From Rhizobium jaguaris (lineage in GTDB: Bacteria > Pseudomonadota > Alphaproteobacteria > Rhizobiales > Rhizobiaceae), in the NCBI RefSeq assembly GCF_003627755.1, contig NZ_CP032694.1:2409501-2473500 (forward strand): a stretch of DNA of 64,000 nucleotides, given 5' to 3'. The notes beneath the pieces were generated by a model, which made no database searches, had not been told where the DNA came from, and saw only the letters and a program-made list of their open reading frames with translations. A program made the translations under genes and the position numbers. The first letter of the stretch is position 1, and each line of letters begins with the position of its first letter. Below, piece after piece: positions 9,283-18,225 of this stretch.

Positions 9283-9681
9283 ATGCGGCTCAGACAGATA
9301 GGCCTCGGACTGGCGCTGGCACTCTCGGTCGCCTTCCAGGCACACGCCGATGACGGGCAAACCGCCTATGACAAAGGCGATTATGCCAGCGCGCTCGCCC
9401 ATTGGCAGCCTTTGGCAGACAAAGGCGACGCGGCGTCGCAGGATGGTCTCGGCAGCCTTTATGCACTCGGAAAAGGCGTCCCGCAGGATTATGCCCAGGC
9501 CATCACATGGTTTGCCAAGGCCGCTCACCAAGGTCTGCCCAAGGCGCAATTCCACCTTGGCTACGCCTATCTGCGCGGCGACGGCGTCGCCAGAGACCGC
9601 AATGTGGCGATAAGCTGGTTCCGGAAAGCCGCCGACCAAGGCTATCAGCCGGCGCAAACCATTCTCGATCACATGAATTGA
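9283..9681 (+). CDS. Secreted Sel1-repeat protein, short paralogue
   Basis: A 132-residue protein. The ATG at 9283 lies 8 bases after GGGAG and gives a clean signal peptide (LGLALALSVAFQAHA), so it is preferred over in-frame TTG 9247 and ATG 9268. After the motif QTAYDKGDYASALAHWQPLA come two full Sel1 repeats and one partial repeat. The N-terminal motif is nearly the same as in the preceding gene, which indicates tandem duplication followed by differing repeat expansion (2, 9 and 12 repeats across the cluster). It ends 17 bases before the convergent dioxygenase-like gene. Confidence 0.85.
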   Translation: MRLRQIGLGLALALSVAFQAHADDGQTAYDKGDYASALAHWQPLADKGDAASQDGLGSLYALGKGVPQDYAQAITWFAKAAHQGLPKAQFHLGYAYLRGDGVARDRNVAISWFRKAADQGYQPAQTILDHMN

Positions 9682-9697
9682 GCGGGAACACTACGGC

Positions 9698-10632
9698 TTA
9701 GAGCATATCCCCCAGGCTCCAATGATTGCTCCAGCGGGCGTCGATTTCGTCCTCGACATTCTGGTAGCGGATATCGGTCGAGAGGCGCAGGCGGCCGAGC
9801 GAGTCGCGATTGGTCGTGGACGCGTGGATCATGTAGGGACTGTGCAGCATCACATCGCCGGCTTCATAATCGGCAGCGAGCCAGCGCGTATTGAAGCGCT
9901 CCGCCATGTCGGGCAGATCCTTGGAAACCCAGCCGCCTTCAGTCATGTTCTTGTTGAAGGCGCTGATGCGCTCCTCCGGCCTGAGCGACGCACCCTTGAT
10001 CGCGAATTCCTTCTCCATATCGGCCCCGATCCGGTGCGATCCCTCGAGATAGACAAGGCCGCCCATGTCGACCGGGATATCGCCGATCGGGATCCAGGCC
10101 GTGACGATGCGGCTCGTGCCGCCGCGCAGATAGACCAGATCATAGTGCGCGGGGGTGACGACGCCGGTATTCGGCCGGGTAAAGCGCATGATCTTGCGCT
10201 TGTGCAGATAGGAGATGCCCTGCAGGAATTCGTCCATGAAGGAAGCCAGCCGCGGCTGAGAGCAGAAACCCTCATAGGTCACCGAACGGACCAGCGCCAT
10301 TAGCCGCCGGTCGGTGAACGCTTTGTCGGCTTCTCCCTTGGCGGCCAGGCCGGTCACAGGGTCGGAGCCAGGTTGAAGAAGCCCGGTGTCCATCAAATGC
10401 GCGAACACCCAGGCGCGGAATTCGAGCACATCCTGCCGCTTCAGAAATCCCTTGAGCCAGAGATAGCCATGCTCCTGATATTGCTCGCGAAGCGTCCCCA
10501 TATCAGTCGCGGCATCGGGGGTTCGAGATAGCCGAAACGGTTTTGCGCCATCGATAGGATCTTGCCGTCAGCCTCAAGCGGCGCCAGCCTGGACGCCGCT
10601 TCATCCAGCACAGAACCCAACAAACCCGACAT
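9698..10632 (-). pseudogene. Phytanoyl-CoA dioxygenase (PhyH)-family gene, split by a frameshift
   Basis: The main open frame (9698-10501, 267 residues) encodes a PhyH-like Fe(II)/2-oxoglutarate dioxygenase, with HYDLVYLRG (first metal His and Asp) and HSPYMIHAS (distal His). It has no ribosome binding site at its ATG 10501. A second frame begins at ATG 10632, 5 bases after GGGAGGG, and reads MSGLLGSVLDEAASRLAPL...FGYLEP. At a run of five C on the coding strand (plus 10517-10521), adding one C joins this N-terminus in frame to PDAATDMGTLREQ and the dioxygenase. The gene therefore carries a one-base deletion or a sequencing error in a homopolymer. The substrate is unknown. Confidence 0.75.
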
Positions 10633-10935
10633 CTCAGCCCTCCCGGAATGTGTCACTCACCAGTGACCTCTCCTCAAAGGCTGGACTGGTGTCATCTGAA
10701 TCATAAGATGAATGGATATCGCTGCCTAGCGACTTTCTTCGCTTTTGCCGTGTCCCGTAGATATATCCCCGCATCGTCTGGCCCGACCAATTGCAAAGGT
10801 ACGAGGAGCTAAAGCATCACGCCTCATCTTTGTCGCAGACGCGGGATTGCTACATCAGCCGGAGACATGGAAGAGTACAGCAAATAGCTTCCTAATTTAT
10901 CCGCCAAGGATTTTAGCCGCCAAGGATAGACAGTC
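10633..10935. other. Intergenic region without a recognisable gene
   Basis: This stretch of about 300 bases separates the PhyH-like gene (minus) from the exported-protein gene (plus). It holds the ribosome binding site of the former and presumably two divergent promoters. A short plus-strand ORF at 10745-10939 has no ribosome binding site or plausible protein features. Confidence 0.5.
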
Positions 10936-11448
10936 GTGATCAAAACATCCCTCATATTGCCCTCTTCGCTCTTTCCGTCGCTACGCATGGGATTGCTGGC
11001 CGTTACCTTCGCCCTGCCGCTTTCGCCCCTGCCTACGGCGTCCGCACAGGCTCAGGCCGCTCCCGGCCCTTGCTGGTCGCTGCTGCAGAGCAAGTTTGGT
11101 CCGCAGATCGAGAAATCGGTGAACGAGGCCGACCCCTGCAAGAAGCTGCCGGGACTGGACCACAAGGAGAAATTCGAGGTCAAATCGCTCGATGTCTGCA
11201 GCGCCGGCGGTGGTGTGCAGATCAACGCCCGCGCCGATCTCGCCTGCAAATCGCACGGTATTGTCCAGGCGACCGTCAAAGGGCAGCTCGAGGCCTCGGT
11301 GACCGTCGATGCCGGCGCTTGCAAGATTACCGATTCCCATGTCGCCGTCAGCGGACCGATCGGCGATCTTATTTCCCAAGTGGGTGGAATACAGGAACTG
11401 GCCCGCAGCTTTGCACAGGCGAAGATTTCCGAGATCTGCGGCAAATAA
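10936..11448 (+). CDS. Exported Cys-containing hypothetical protein
   Basis: A 170-residue protein beginning at GTG 10936; ATG 10987 is an alternative start. The N-terminus is a signal peptide (MGLLAVTFALPLSPLPTASAQA). The mature part has six cysteines and reads like a small beta-rich periplasmic protein (repeated hydrophobic-alternating stretches such as ASVTVDAGACKITDSHVAVSG). No named family is recognised. It converges with the MFS gene, leaving 53 bases, and appears monocistronic. Confidence 0.7.
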   Translation: MIKTSLILPSSLFPSLRMGLLAVTFALPLSPLPTASAQAQAAPGPCWSLLQSKFGPQIEKSVNEADPCKKLPGLDHKEKFEVKSLDVCSAGGGVQINARADLACKSHGIVQATVKGQLEASVTVDAGACKITDSHVAVSGPIGDLISQVGGIQELARSFAQAKISEICGK

Positions 11449-11501
11449 GGCTGGAGGCCGGCGGCTCCTCGCCGCCGGCCATGCTTCGACGAGGGCGACG
11501 A

Positions 11502-12755
11502 TCAGATCGGCATCGCGCCTTGGGAGTCTTCCGTCCCCTTCCCGCCGAAACGGATGTCCTTCTTCTCGAAACCGAAACCGGAAAACAGCGCCACGACGAC
11601 GGCGACGATGACCAGCACGATCAACAGCGCAAAGGCATAGTCGCCGTTCCAATGCGCCGCCAGACCCGCCTGGATCGTAGCATTGCCGGAGGCCAGCAGG
11701 TTGCCGAGCTGATAAGCAAAACCGGGGAACGTCCCGCGCACCTCGTCGGGTGACAATTCGTTGAGATGCACCGGCACGATGCCCCAGGCGCCCTGCACGA
11801 AGAACTGCATCAGGAAAGCGCCGACAGCGAGCAACACCGGCCCCTGTCCATAGACCCACAGCGGCGCAACCGGGATCGCCAGCACTGAAGCGATGACGAT
11901 CGCCCGTCGCCGGCCGATACGCTGCGACAAGGCCCCGAAGAACAGGCCGCCGATCATCGCGCCGATATTATAGACGATGGCAATGGCGCCGACGGTGTAG
12001 CTGTTGTACTGCCGCTGCACCTGGAGGAAGGTCGGGTAGAGATCCTGCGTGCCGTGACTGAAGAAATTGAATGCGGTCATCAGCACCACCGCCCACAAGA
12101 ATAGCGGGATGTTCTCGCGCAGCACGGTGAGGAAAGACCTTTGCGGCGTCGCCTGCCGCTGAACAAAGGCCGGCGATTCCTGCACGTTACGGCGGATGTA
12201 GAACACCAGCAGCGCCGGCAAGGCACCGACCATGAACATGCCGCGCCAGCCGATGATCGGGAACAGCAGGAAGAACAGGATCGAAGCCAGCAGATAGCCG
12301 GAGGGATAGCCCGCCTGCAGAATGCCGGACACGATGCCGCGCGACTCCGCGGACACGGTTTCCATGGTCAGCGACGCACCGACACCCCATTCGCCGCCCA
12401 TCGCGATACCGAAGAGCGCCCTGAGTACCAGGAACATTGTCAGCCCGGTCGAAAAGCCGGTGAGGAACTCGAACAGCGAATAAAGCAGCACATTCGCCAT
12501 CAGCGTTACCCGCCGGCCGTAACGATCGGCGGCAAGCCCGAAGATCAGCGCTCCGACCGCCCGCATGGCAAGCGTCAGGAAGATCGCCACCGACACCGCC
12601 GGAACGTCGGTGTGAAACTCCTCTGCTATATATTTGAGAACGAAGACCAATATGAAGAAATCGAAAGCATCCAACGTCCAGCCGAGATAGGCGGCGAGGA
12701 CGGTGTGGCGTTGTTGTGGAGATAAAGAGCGCAAACTATCCAATGCTGACATCAT
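11502..12755 (-). CDS. MFS transporter, SHS/sialate-lactate-like
   Basis: A 417-residue, 12-helix major facilitator. The cytoplasmic loop 2-3 motif is GLAADRYGRRVTLM, and the loop 8-9 counterpart is GALSQRIGRRRAIV. The N-terminus (AAYLGWTLDAFDFFILVFVL) resembles the sialic-acid/lactate/aromatic-acid proton symporter groups. The start is ATG 12755 or the adjacent ATG 12752. GGAGG lies 3 bases before the first and 6 before the second, so 12752 is slightly better placed. It is divergent from uvrB. The substrate is probably a carboxylate, by family only. Confidence 0.85.
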   Translation of the reverse strand: MMSALDSLRSLSPQQRHTVLAAYLGWTLDAFDFFILVFVLKYIAEEFHTDVPAVSVAIFLTLAMRAVGALIFGLAADRYGRRVTLMANVLLYSLFEFLTGFSTGLTMFLVLRALFGIAMGGEWGVGASLTMETVSAESRGIVSGILQAGYPSGYLLASILFFLLFPIIGWRGMFMVGALPALLVFYIRRNVQESPAFVQRQATPQRSFLTVLRENIPLFLWAVVLMTAFNFFSHGTQDLYPTFLQVQRQYNSYTVGAIAIVYNIGAMIGGLFFGALSQRIGRRRAIVIASVLAIPVAPLWVYGQGPVLLAVGAFLMQFFVQGAWGIVPVHLNELSPDEVRGTFPGFAYQLGNLLASGNATIQAGLAAHWNGDYAFALLIVLVIVAVVVALFSGFGFEKKDIRFGGKGTEDSQGAMPI

Positions 12756-12948
12756 GGTCCTCCGACCGGATGGCGGCGGCGAGGCGGGCAATTCCGGATG
12801 CCGTCGAAGCAAGGGGGGAGCCGGCACTAGGACCGGGCTGGTTCGACGCTGCGGCGGGCTTCCGCTCCGATACGCGCAAAAGGAGTGTGGCGGATGTCTC
12901 GGGCAGCCTTCCCCAACGCATCTATCTTGTGCCTGTTCCATCACATTT

Positions 12949-12971
12949 AACGTGATACGTTTCGCGTGATA
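12949..12971. promoter_or_regulatory. Palindrome and CGTGATA direct repeat between MFS gene and uvrB
   Basis: AACGTgatACGTT (12949-12961) is a perfect inverted repeat. CGTGATA occurs at 12951 and again at 12965, 14 bases apart. The site lies in the 299-base divergent interval between the MFS gene and uvrB, so it may be an operator. No alphaproteobacterial LexA-type GTTC-N7-GTTC box was found here. The rest of the interval shows no gene. Confidence 0.3.
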
Positions 12972-13054
12972 GGAAGCGGAAAAATCTACCGTCTGTTTCC
13001 CTTTTGTACTCTTTCCCCCTTCACATCGGCGCTGACTCCCTCCATATTCCGCCA

Positions 13055-15919
13055 ATGGCAAAATCACCGAAAAAATCCCCCGCCCCGACTGGTTTCGAAG
13101 AGGCGCCGCAGGCACCGTTTGAAGGCGCGCCGCTCAGCGGCAGCGTTACCGATTGGGTCAAGCAGCTCGAAGCGGAGGCCGAGGCCACCAGCGTCGAAAG
13201 CCAGCGCGAGATCGCCTCCAAGGCGGGCAAGCATCGGAAGAAGGTGGAGATCGCGGCCTCGAAATCGGCGCGCGGCACCTCCATGGGCGGTTCCACCGAC
13301 CCCAAAACACGAGCCGCCGCCGGGCTCAATCCGGTGGCCGGCATGGATACGACGCTGGAAGACGCCGTCAATGCCGGCACGGCCGTCACCGCCACGGTCG
13401 AGGCGCTTTCGGCGCTGATCGAAAGCGGCAATCCGCTGCACAAGAACGGCAAGATCTGGACGCCGCACCGCCCTGCCCGACCGGAGAAATCCGAAGGCGG
13501 CATCAGCATCCGCATGGCTTCGGAATACCAGCCCGCCGGTGACCAGCCGACGGCGATCCGCGACCTCGTGGAAGGCCTGGAAAACGGCGACCGCAGCCAG
13601 GTACTGCTCGGCGTCACCGGCTCCGGCAAGACCTTCACCATGGCCAAGGTGATCGAAGCGACGCAACGCCCCGCCGTCATCCTGGCGCCGAACAAGACGC
13701 TGGCGGCGCAGCTCTATTCCGAGTTCAAGAACTTCTTCCCCGCCAATGCGGTCGAATATTTCGTCTCTTACTACGATTATTACCAGCCGGAAGCCTATGT
13801 GCCGCGCTCGGATACCTATATCGAGAAGGAATCTTCCATCAACGAGCAGATCGACCGCATGCGCCACTCGGCGACGCGTTCGCTGCTGGAGCGCGATGAC
13901 TGTATCATCGTCGCCTCGGTCTCCTGCATCTACGGTATCGGCTCGGTCGAGACCTATACGGCCATGACCTTCCAGATGAATGTCGGCGACCGGCTGGACC
14001 AGCGCCAGCTCTTGGCCGACCTCGTGGCGCAGCAATACAAGCGCCGCGACATGGATTTCATCCGCGGCTCCTTCCGCGTCCGCGGCGACACCATCGAAAT
14101 CTTCCCGGCCCACTTGGAGGATGGCGCCTGGCGCATCTCCATGTTCGGCGATGAGATCGACGCCATCACCGAATTCGATCCGCTGACCGGCCAGAAGACC
14201 GGCGACCTGAAATCGGTAAAGATCTACGCCAATTCGCACTATGTCACCCCGCGCCCGACGCTGAACGGCGCCATCAAGTCGATCAAGGAGGAGCTGAAGC
14301 TCCGCCTCGCCGAGTTGGAAAAGGCCGGCCGCCTGCTGGAAGCGCAGCGCCTGGAACAGCGCACCCGCTACGACGTCGAAATGCTGGAGGCCACCGGCTC
14401 CTGCCAGGGCATCGAGAACTATTCGCGCTATCTCACCGGCCGCAACCCCGGCGAGCCGCCGCCGACGCTGTTCGAATATATCCCCGACAACGCCATCATC
14501 TTCATCGATGAAAGCCACGTCACCGTGCCGCAGATCGGCGGCATGTATCGCGGCGACTTCCGGCGCAAGGCGACGCTGGCCGAATACGGCTTCCGCCTGC
14601 CCTCCTGCATGGACAACCGCCCGCTGCGCTTCGAAGAATGGGACGCCATGCGCCCGGACACCGTCGCGGTGTCGGCGACGCCCGGCGGCTGGGAGATGGA
14701 GCAATCCGGTGGGGTCTTTGCCGAGCAGGTCATCCGCCCGACTGGCCTGATCGACCCGCCGGTCGAAGTCCGCTCCGCCCGCACCCAGGTCGACGATGTG
14801 CTCGGCGAAATCCGCGAGACCGCCGCCAAGGGCTACCGCACCCTCTGCACGGTGCTGACCAAGCGCATGGCCGAGGACCTGACCGAATATCTGCATGAAC
14901 AGGGCGTGCGCGTCCGCTACATGCACTCCGACATCGACACGCTGGAGCGCATCGAGATCATTCGCGATCTTCGCCTGGGTGCTTTCGACGTACTCGTCGG
15001 CATCAACCTCTTGCGCGAAGGCCTCGACATTCCCGAATGCGGCTTCGTCGCCATCCTCGATGCCGACAAGGAAGGCTTCCTGCGCTCGGAAACCTCGCTG
15101 ATCCAGACGATCGGCCGTGCAGCGCGTAACGTCGACGGCAAGGTCATCCTCTATGCCGACAACGTCACCGGCTCGATGCAGCGGGCAATGGAGGAAACCA
15201 GCCGCCGCCGCGAAAAGCAGATGGCCTACAACGAAGAAAACGGCATCACGCCGGAATCGGTGAAGGCGAAGATTTCCGACATTCTCGACAGCGTCTACGA
15301 GAAGGACCATGTCCGCGCCGACATCGGCGGCGCCTCCGGCAAGGGCTTTGCGGATGGCGGCCATCTCGTCGGCAACAACCTGCAGACCCATCTCAACGCG
15401 CTGGAAAAAGCCATGCGCGACGCCGCCGCCGACCTCGACTTCGAAAAAGCCGCGCGACTGCGCGACGAAATCAAACGCCTCAAGGCCGCCGAACTCGCCG
15501 TCATGGATGACCCGATGGCCCGCGAAGAGGCACGGAGCATCGAAAGCGGCAAAAGTGGCCGCCCAAATTCTTCGAGGCTTCGCCCTTCGGGCTCGGCACC
15601 TCAGGATGAGGACGGAGCTGGCGCCTCGGCAGGAGGTAGCCCTCATCCTGAGGAGGGAGCACAGCGACCCTCGAAGGGCTATTTCGCCAAGCCTAACCTC
15701 GACGAAATGCGTCCCGGCAGCGAAGCCGGCACGCCGCTCTTCCGAAGGAACACCTTGGACGAGATGACCGTCGGCAGGACGGAGAAGCCGGTGCTCGGCA
15801 AAGTGCCGGACAAGCCGATCATCCGGGCGAAGCCTGGCATCGGGTCCTATGAGGATGCGGTGGATGAGAAGCAACGCAAGGGCAGGACGAAGGGGAAGAC
15901 GGGGCGGCCTGGGCGGTAG
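13055..15919 (+). CDS. uvrB: UvrABC excinuclease subunit B with long N- and C-terminal extensions
   Basis: A 954-residue UvrB. The helicase core begins near residue 157 (EYQPAGDQP), with Walker [11 protein letters not shown], the beta-hairpin region [12 protein letters not shown], the DEAD-box equivalent IFIDESH, and motif [15 protein letters not shown] domain ([18 protein letters not shown]) sits near residue 800. The start is ATG 13055; the frame is open further upstream but lacks support. About 155 charged N-terminal residues precede the core, a feature of rhizobial UvrB. The C-terminal tail after the UVR domain contains a translated palindromic repeat (15569-15678). It acts in nucleotide excision repair with UvrA and UvrC in the cytoplasm. 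Confidence 0.97.
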   Translation: MAKSPKKSPAPTGFEEAPQAPFEGAPLSGSVTDWVKQLEAEAEATSVESQREIASKAGKHRKKVEIAASKSARGTSMGGSTDPKTRAAAGLNPVAGMDTTLEDAVNAGTAVTATVEALSALIESGNPLHKNGKIWTPHRPARPEKSEGGISIRMASEYQPAGDQPTAIRDLVEGLENGDRSQVLLGVTGSGKTFTMAKVIEATQRPAVILAPNKTLAAQLYSEFKNFFPANAVEYFVSYYDYYQPEAYVPRSDTYIEKESSINEQIDRMRHSATRSLLERDDCIIVASVSCIYGIGSVETYTAMTFQMNVGDRLDQRQLLADLVAQQYKRRDMDFIRGSFRVRGDTIEIFPAHLEDGAWRISMFGDEIDAITEFDPLTGQKTGDLKSVKIYANSHYVTPRPTLNGAIKSIKEELKLRLAELEKAGRLLEAQRLEQRTRYDVEMLEATGSCQGIENYSRYLTGRNPGEPPPTLFEYIPDNAIIFIDESHVTVPQIGGMYRGDFRRKATLAEYGFRLPSCMDNRPLRFEEWDAMRPDTVAVSATPGGWEMEQSGGVFAEQVIRPTGLIDPPVEVRSARTQVDDVLGEIRETAAKGYRTLCTVLTKRMAEDLTEYLHEQGVRVRYMHSDIDTLERIEIIRDLRLGAFDVLVGINLLREGLDIPECGFVAILDADKEGFLRSETSLIQTIGRAARNVDGKVILYADNVTGSMQRAMEETSRRREKQMAYNEENGITPESVKAKISDILDSVYEKDHVRADIGGASGKGFADGGHLVGNNLQTHLNALEKAMRDAAADLDFEKAARLRDEIKRLKAAELAVMDDPMAREEARSIESGKSGRPNSSRLRPSGSAPQDEDGAGASAGGSPHPEEGAQRPSKGYFAKPNLDEMRPGSEAGTPLFRRNTLDEMTVGRTEKPVLGKVPDKPIIRAKPGIGSYEDAVDEKQRKGRTKGKTGRPGR
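15569..15678 (+). repeat. Palindromic repeat inserted in frame in uvrB
   Basis: The left arm at 15569-15611 reads TTCGAGGCTTCGCCCTTCGG then ...CACCTCAGGATGAGG. The right arm at 15640-15678 contains CCTCATCCTGAGG and ends CCTCGAAGG. The two arms are an imperfect inverted repeat, with ends CTTCGAGG/CCTCGAAG and a perfect inner pair CCTCAGGATGAGG/CCTCATCCTGAGG. Such elements are normally intergenic in rhizobia. Here it adds about 36 residues to the tail after the UVR domain without breaking the frame. Confidence 0.7.
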
Positions 15920-15973
15920 GCGGTCTTCAGTTTTCCAGCGGCAGCTTATGGCTCATTGCGCTCATGCCACGGA

Positions 15974-16486
15974 CTACCCGCAGCATTTGGCAGAATTTGC
16001 CGATCCGCAACAGCCTGCCGCATGAGCTTGTTCAGCCAGCCAACGGTCACGCGGTTTGCAGCTCGCGGCGCGGGGAACGAGTTCGATATGTACCACGGCA
16101 TCGCTGATGACAGGAGTCGATGCGCAATAGAGCTGCATCGGCTGCACACCATCGCTTACCTCAAAGGTCAGCTTCGCCGAGCCATCAAGCTGAACATGCT
16201 CGGAAACCTTGCGAATGATGGCAGCAAACTTCCCTGCAAGCATATGGGTGCGACCACCCTCCTCGACATCCCAGAGCTGTATGAAAATCTCTGCCCATGC
16301 TTCCGGATTGGCCCCGCAGTCCAGCGCCGAAAACTGCCCGGCCTTGACTTCGGTGACGTGGTAGCCAGGCTTTACCGGCCGACCGTCATAGCGAAACACA
16401 AGAGGCAAATCGCCAGAACCGGTTAAGGGCTCGAGCAGAAGGCCAAGGCTGATATCCGACGAAGGGGTCTTGTCGATTGCGTTCAT
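15974..16486 (-). CDS. DUF6428-like protein of arsenic locus
   Basis: A 170-residue protein divergent from arsR. The body (DLPLVFRYDGRPVKPGYHVTEVK) fits the DUF6428-type proteins often found beside arsR. The C-terminus is rich in cysteine (AGCCGSANSAKCCG) and could bind As(III) or another thiophilic metalloid, but this is inference. The start at ATG 16486 is 42 bases from the arsR start, and the operator-like palindrome lies between, so both genes are probably controlled by ArsR. The function is unknown. Confidence 0.75.
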   Translation of the reverse strand: MNAIDKTPSSDISLGLLLEPLTGSGDLPLVFRYDGRPVKPGYHVTEVKAGQFSALDCGANPEAWAEIFIQLWDVEEGGRTHMLAGKFAAIIRKVSEHVQLDGSAKLTFEVSDGVQPMQLYCASTPVISDAVVHIELVPRAASCKPRDRWLAEQAHAAGCCGSANSAKCCG

Positions 16487-16502
16487 TTGAGGTACCCATC
16501 AT

Positions 16503-16526
16503 TTCAATATTTCAAGGATTATTGAA
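16503..16526. promoter_or_regulatory. ArsR-type operator palindrome
   Basis: TTCAATA (16503-16509) and TATTGAA (16520-16526) form a perfect 7-bp inverted repeat with a 10-base spacer. It ends two bases before the arsR start codon and fills the short divergent interval. ArsR-family operators commonly use TTCAA/TTGAA-type arms. Binding here would repress both divergent transcripts. Confidence 0.6.
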
Positions 16527-16528
16527 TT

Positions 16529-16882
16529 ATGGATGAACGTCAAGCCCTCGCGTCGTTCGGTGCGCTCTCTCAGGAGACACGACTGCAGATCGTCCGCATG
16601 CTCGTCGTTGCCGGTCCCGACGGCATGTCGGCAGGAACAGTTGCGGAAAAGCTCGATGTATCGCCCTCGAACATCTCGTTCCATCTGAAGGAGCTGGATC
16701 GAGCCGGCCTCGTCAGGCAGCAGCGGGAAGCTCGCTCCATCATCTACACCGCTAACTACGATGCGTTGAGCGGCCTCGTACGCTTCCTGATGGAAGACTG
16801 CTGTGCAGGCCATCCCGAGATCTGTACGCCAGCGGCGGAGGTTGCCGCCTGCTGCGCGCCCGCGGAAGGAAAAATTCGATGA
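16529..16882 (+). CDS. arsR: ArsR/SmtB-family metalloregulator
   Basis: A 117-residue winged-helix repressor. The recognition region reads LDVSPSNISFHLKELDRAGLV. Cysteines sit C-terminal to the DNA-binding domain (MEDCCAGHPEIC, then AACCAP), like ArsR proteins that sense As(III) through C-terminal cysteines rather than the classical CxC in helix 3. The ATG at 16529 is 10 bases after AAGGA. It leads an arsR-aqpS-arsC operon and is divergent from the DUF6428-like gene. Confidence 0.88.
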   Translation: MDERQALASFGALSQETRLQIVRMLVVAGPDGMSAGTVAEKLDVSPSNISFHLKELDRAGLVRQQREARSIIYTANYDALSGLVRFLMEDCCAGHPEICTPAAEVAACCAPAEGKIR

Positions 16883-16912
16883 ATGTCCTGATTTGGTTGG
16901 TGGCCTGAAGCC

Positions 16913-17614
16913 ATGACTTCTTTTTCGTTTTCGCGCCGCCTCGTTTCTGAGGCCCTCGGCACAGCGCTTCTGGTTGCGACCGTCGTCGGTTCGGGCATTA
17001 TGGCGGACAGGCTGACGGCGGATACGGCTCTCGCATTGCTCGCCAATACGCTTGCGACGGGTGCGATCCTTGTCGTGCTGATTTCCGTGCTCGGGCCGGT
17101 TTCGGGTGCGCACTTCAACCCCGTCGTATCACTGGCCTTCGCGCTCCGCCGCGGGCTGACCGCAAGGTCGACTCTGGCCTATATCGCCGTGCAAATCCTC
17201 GGCGGCATTGCCGGAACGATCCTTGCCCATGCCATGTTTGAACTGCCCTTGCTTCAGGCCTCGACCACCATCCGTACCGGCGGCGCGCAATGGCTCGCCG
17301 AAGTAACGGCCACATTCGGCCTCGTCTTCGTCATCCTCGCTGGCCTGCGTTTTCGGTCCGAAGCCGTGCCTTGGCTGGTCGGCCTCTACATCACAGCCGC
17401 CTATTGGTTCACCGCTTCCACGTCATTCGCCAATCCGGCTGTCGCTATCGCCCGCTCGCTGACGAACACATTTGCCGGCATCCGCCCCGTCGACCTGCCG
17501 GGTTTTATCGTCTCGGAAGTTTTCGGCGCATTGCTGGCGCTGATGGTCGCAAGCTGGCTGCTGACGAAACCCCGCGATTCTCAAATTCTCGCCGAAACGG
17601 AGCCAGCCCCATGA
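16913..17614 (+). CDS. aqpS: Aquaglyceroporin of arsenic operon (AqpS-like)
   Basis: A 233-residue MIP-family channel with six helices and both pore motifs, SGAHFNPVVSLA (first NPV variant) and SFANPAVAIAR (second NPA). In Sinorhizobium meliloti an AqpS in an ars operon lets As(III) leave the cell down its gradient after ArsC reduces arsenate, replacing an ArsB pump. The order arsR-aqpS-arsC here matches that scheme. The stop overlaps the arsC start (ATGA). No arsB or arsH is seen in the window. Confidence 0.88.
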   Translation: MTSFSFSRRLVSEALGTALLVATVVGSGIMADRLTADTALALLANTLATGAILVVLISVLGPVSGAHFNPVVSLAFALRRGLTARSTLAYIAVQILGGIAGTILAHAMFELPLLQASTTIRTGGAQWLAEVTATFGLVFVILAGLRFRSEAVPWLVGLYITAAYWFTASTSFANPAVAIARSLTNTFAGIRPVDLPGFIVSEVFGALLALMVASWLLTKPRDSQILAETEPAP

Positions 17615-18039
17615 CCATGGACGTCACGATCTACCACAACCCCGAATGCGGGACGTCGCGCAACACACTGGCAATGATCCGCAATACGAGTATCGAACCG
17701 ACTATCATCGAATATCTGAAAAATCCGCCGAGCCGCGAACAGCTCGTCAGGATGATTGCGGATGCAGGTTTGAGCATCCGCGAGGCAATTCGCGAGAAGG
17801 GCACGCCCTACGCCGAACTCGGCCTCGACAATCCTGGCCTGACCGACGACCAGTTGCTGGACGCCATGTTGAAGGACCCGATCCTGATCAACCGCCCATT
17901 TGTCATCACGACGATGGGTACACGGCTCGCCCGTCCTTCGGAAGTCGTTCTGGATATCCTGCCCGACACCCACAAAGGCCCCTTCACCAAGGAAGACGGC
18001 GAGCAGGTTCTCGATGCCCAGGGCAAACGCCTTGTCTGA
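17611..18039 (+). CDS. arsC: Arsenate reductase (glutaredoxin-dependent)
   Basis: A 142-residue ArsC of the plasmid R773 class. The catalytic Cys lies in IYHNPECGTSRNTL, and the conserved RxxG-type region lies around DPILINRPFVITTMGTRLARPS. It reduces arsenate to arsenite with glutathione and glutaredoxin in the cytoplasm. The start is ATG 17611 within the ATGA overlap with aqpS; ATG 17617 is an alternative. It is the last gene of the operon, and the next gene starts 186 bases away. Confidence 0.92.
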   Translation: MTMDVTIYHNPECGTSRNTLAMIRNTSIEPTIIEYLKNPPSREQLVRMIADAGLSIREAIREKGTPYAELGLDNPGLTDDQLLDAMLKDPILINRPFVITTMGTRLARPSEVVLDILPDTHKGPFTKEDGEQVLDAQGKRLV

Positions 18040-18225
18040 ACGCGTGCAGCTTCCTGCCGTGCTGGCTGTCGATGCCGTCAGGCCTCATTTTCGACAGCAA
18101 GGCTGAGTTCTCCTCCATTCACCCTCAGCGGACGCGCGTCCAATTCTTTGCTATAATCTCCAACAGCCAAGACACCTCCCAAGACACAGCCAAAACCTGA
18201 TCGATAGCTGAAGCGCAGGTGCCAC

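Noticed and set aside
12756..13054. SOS (LexA) box upstream of uvrB
   Set aside because: No GTTC-N7-GTTC direct repeat was found; single GTTC occurrences lack a partner.
13064..15874. 936-codon open frame antisense to uvrB
   Set aside because: It mirrors the uvrB codon pattern in a GC-rich genome, has no family features, and the plus-strand UvrB is certain.
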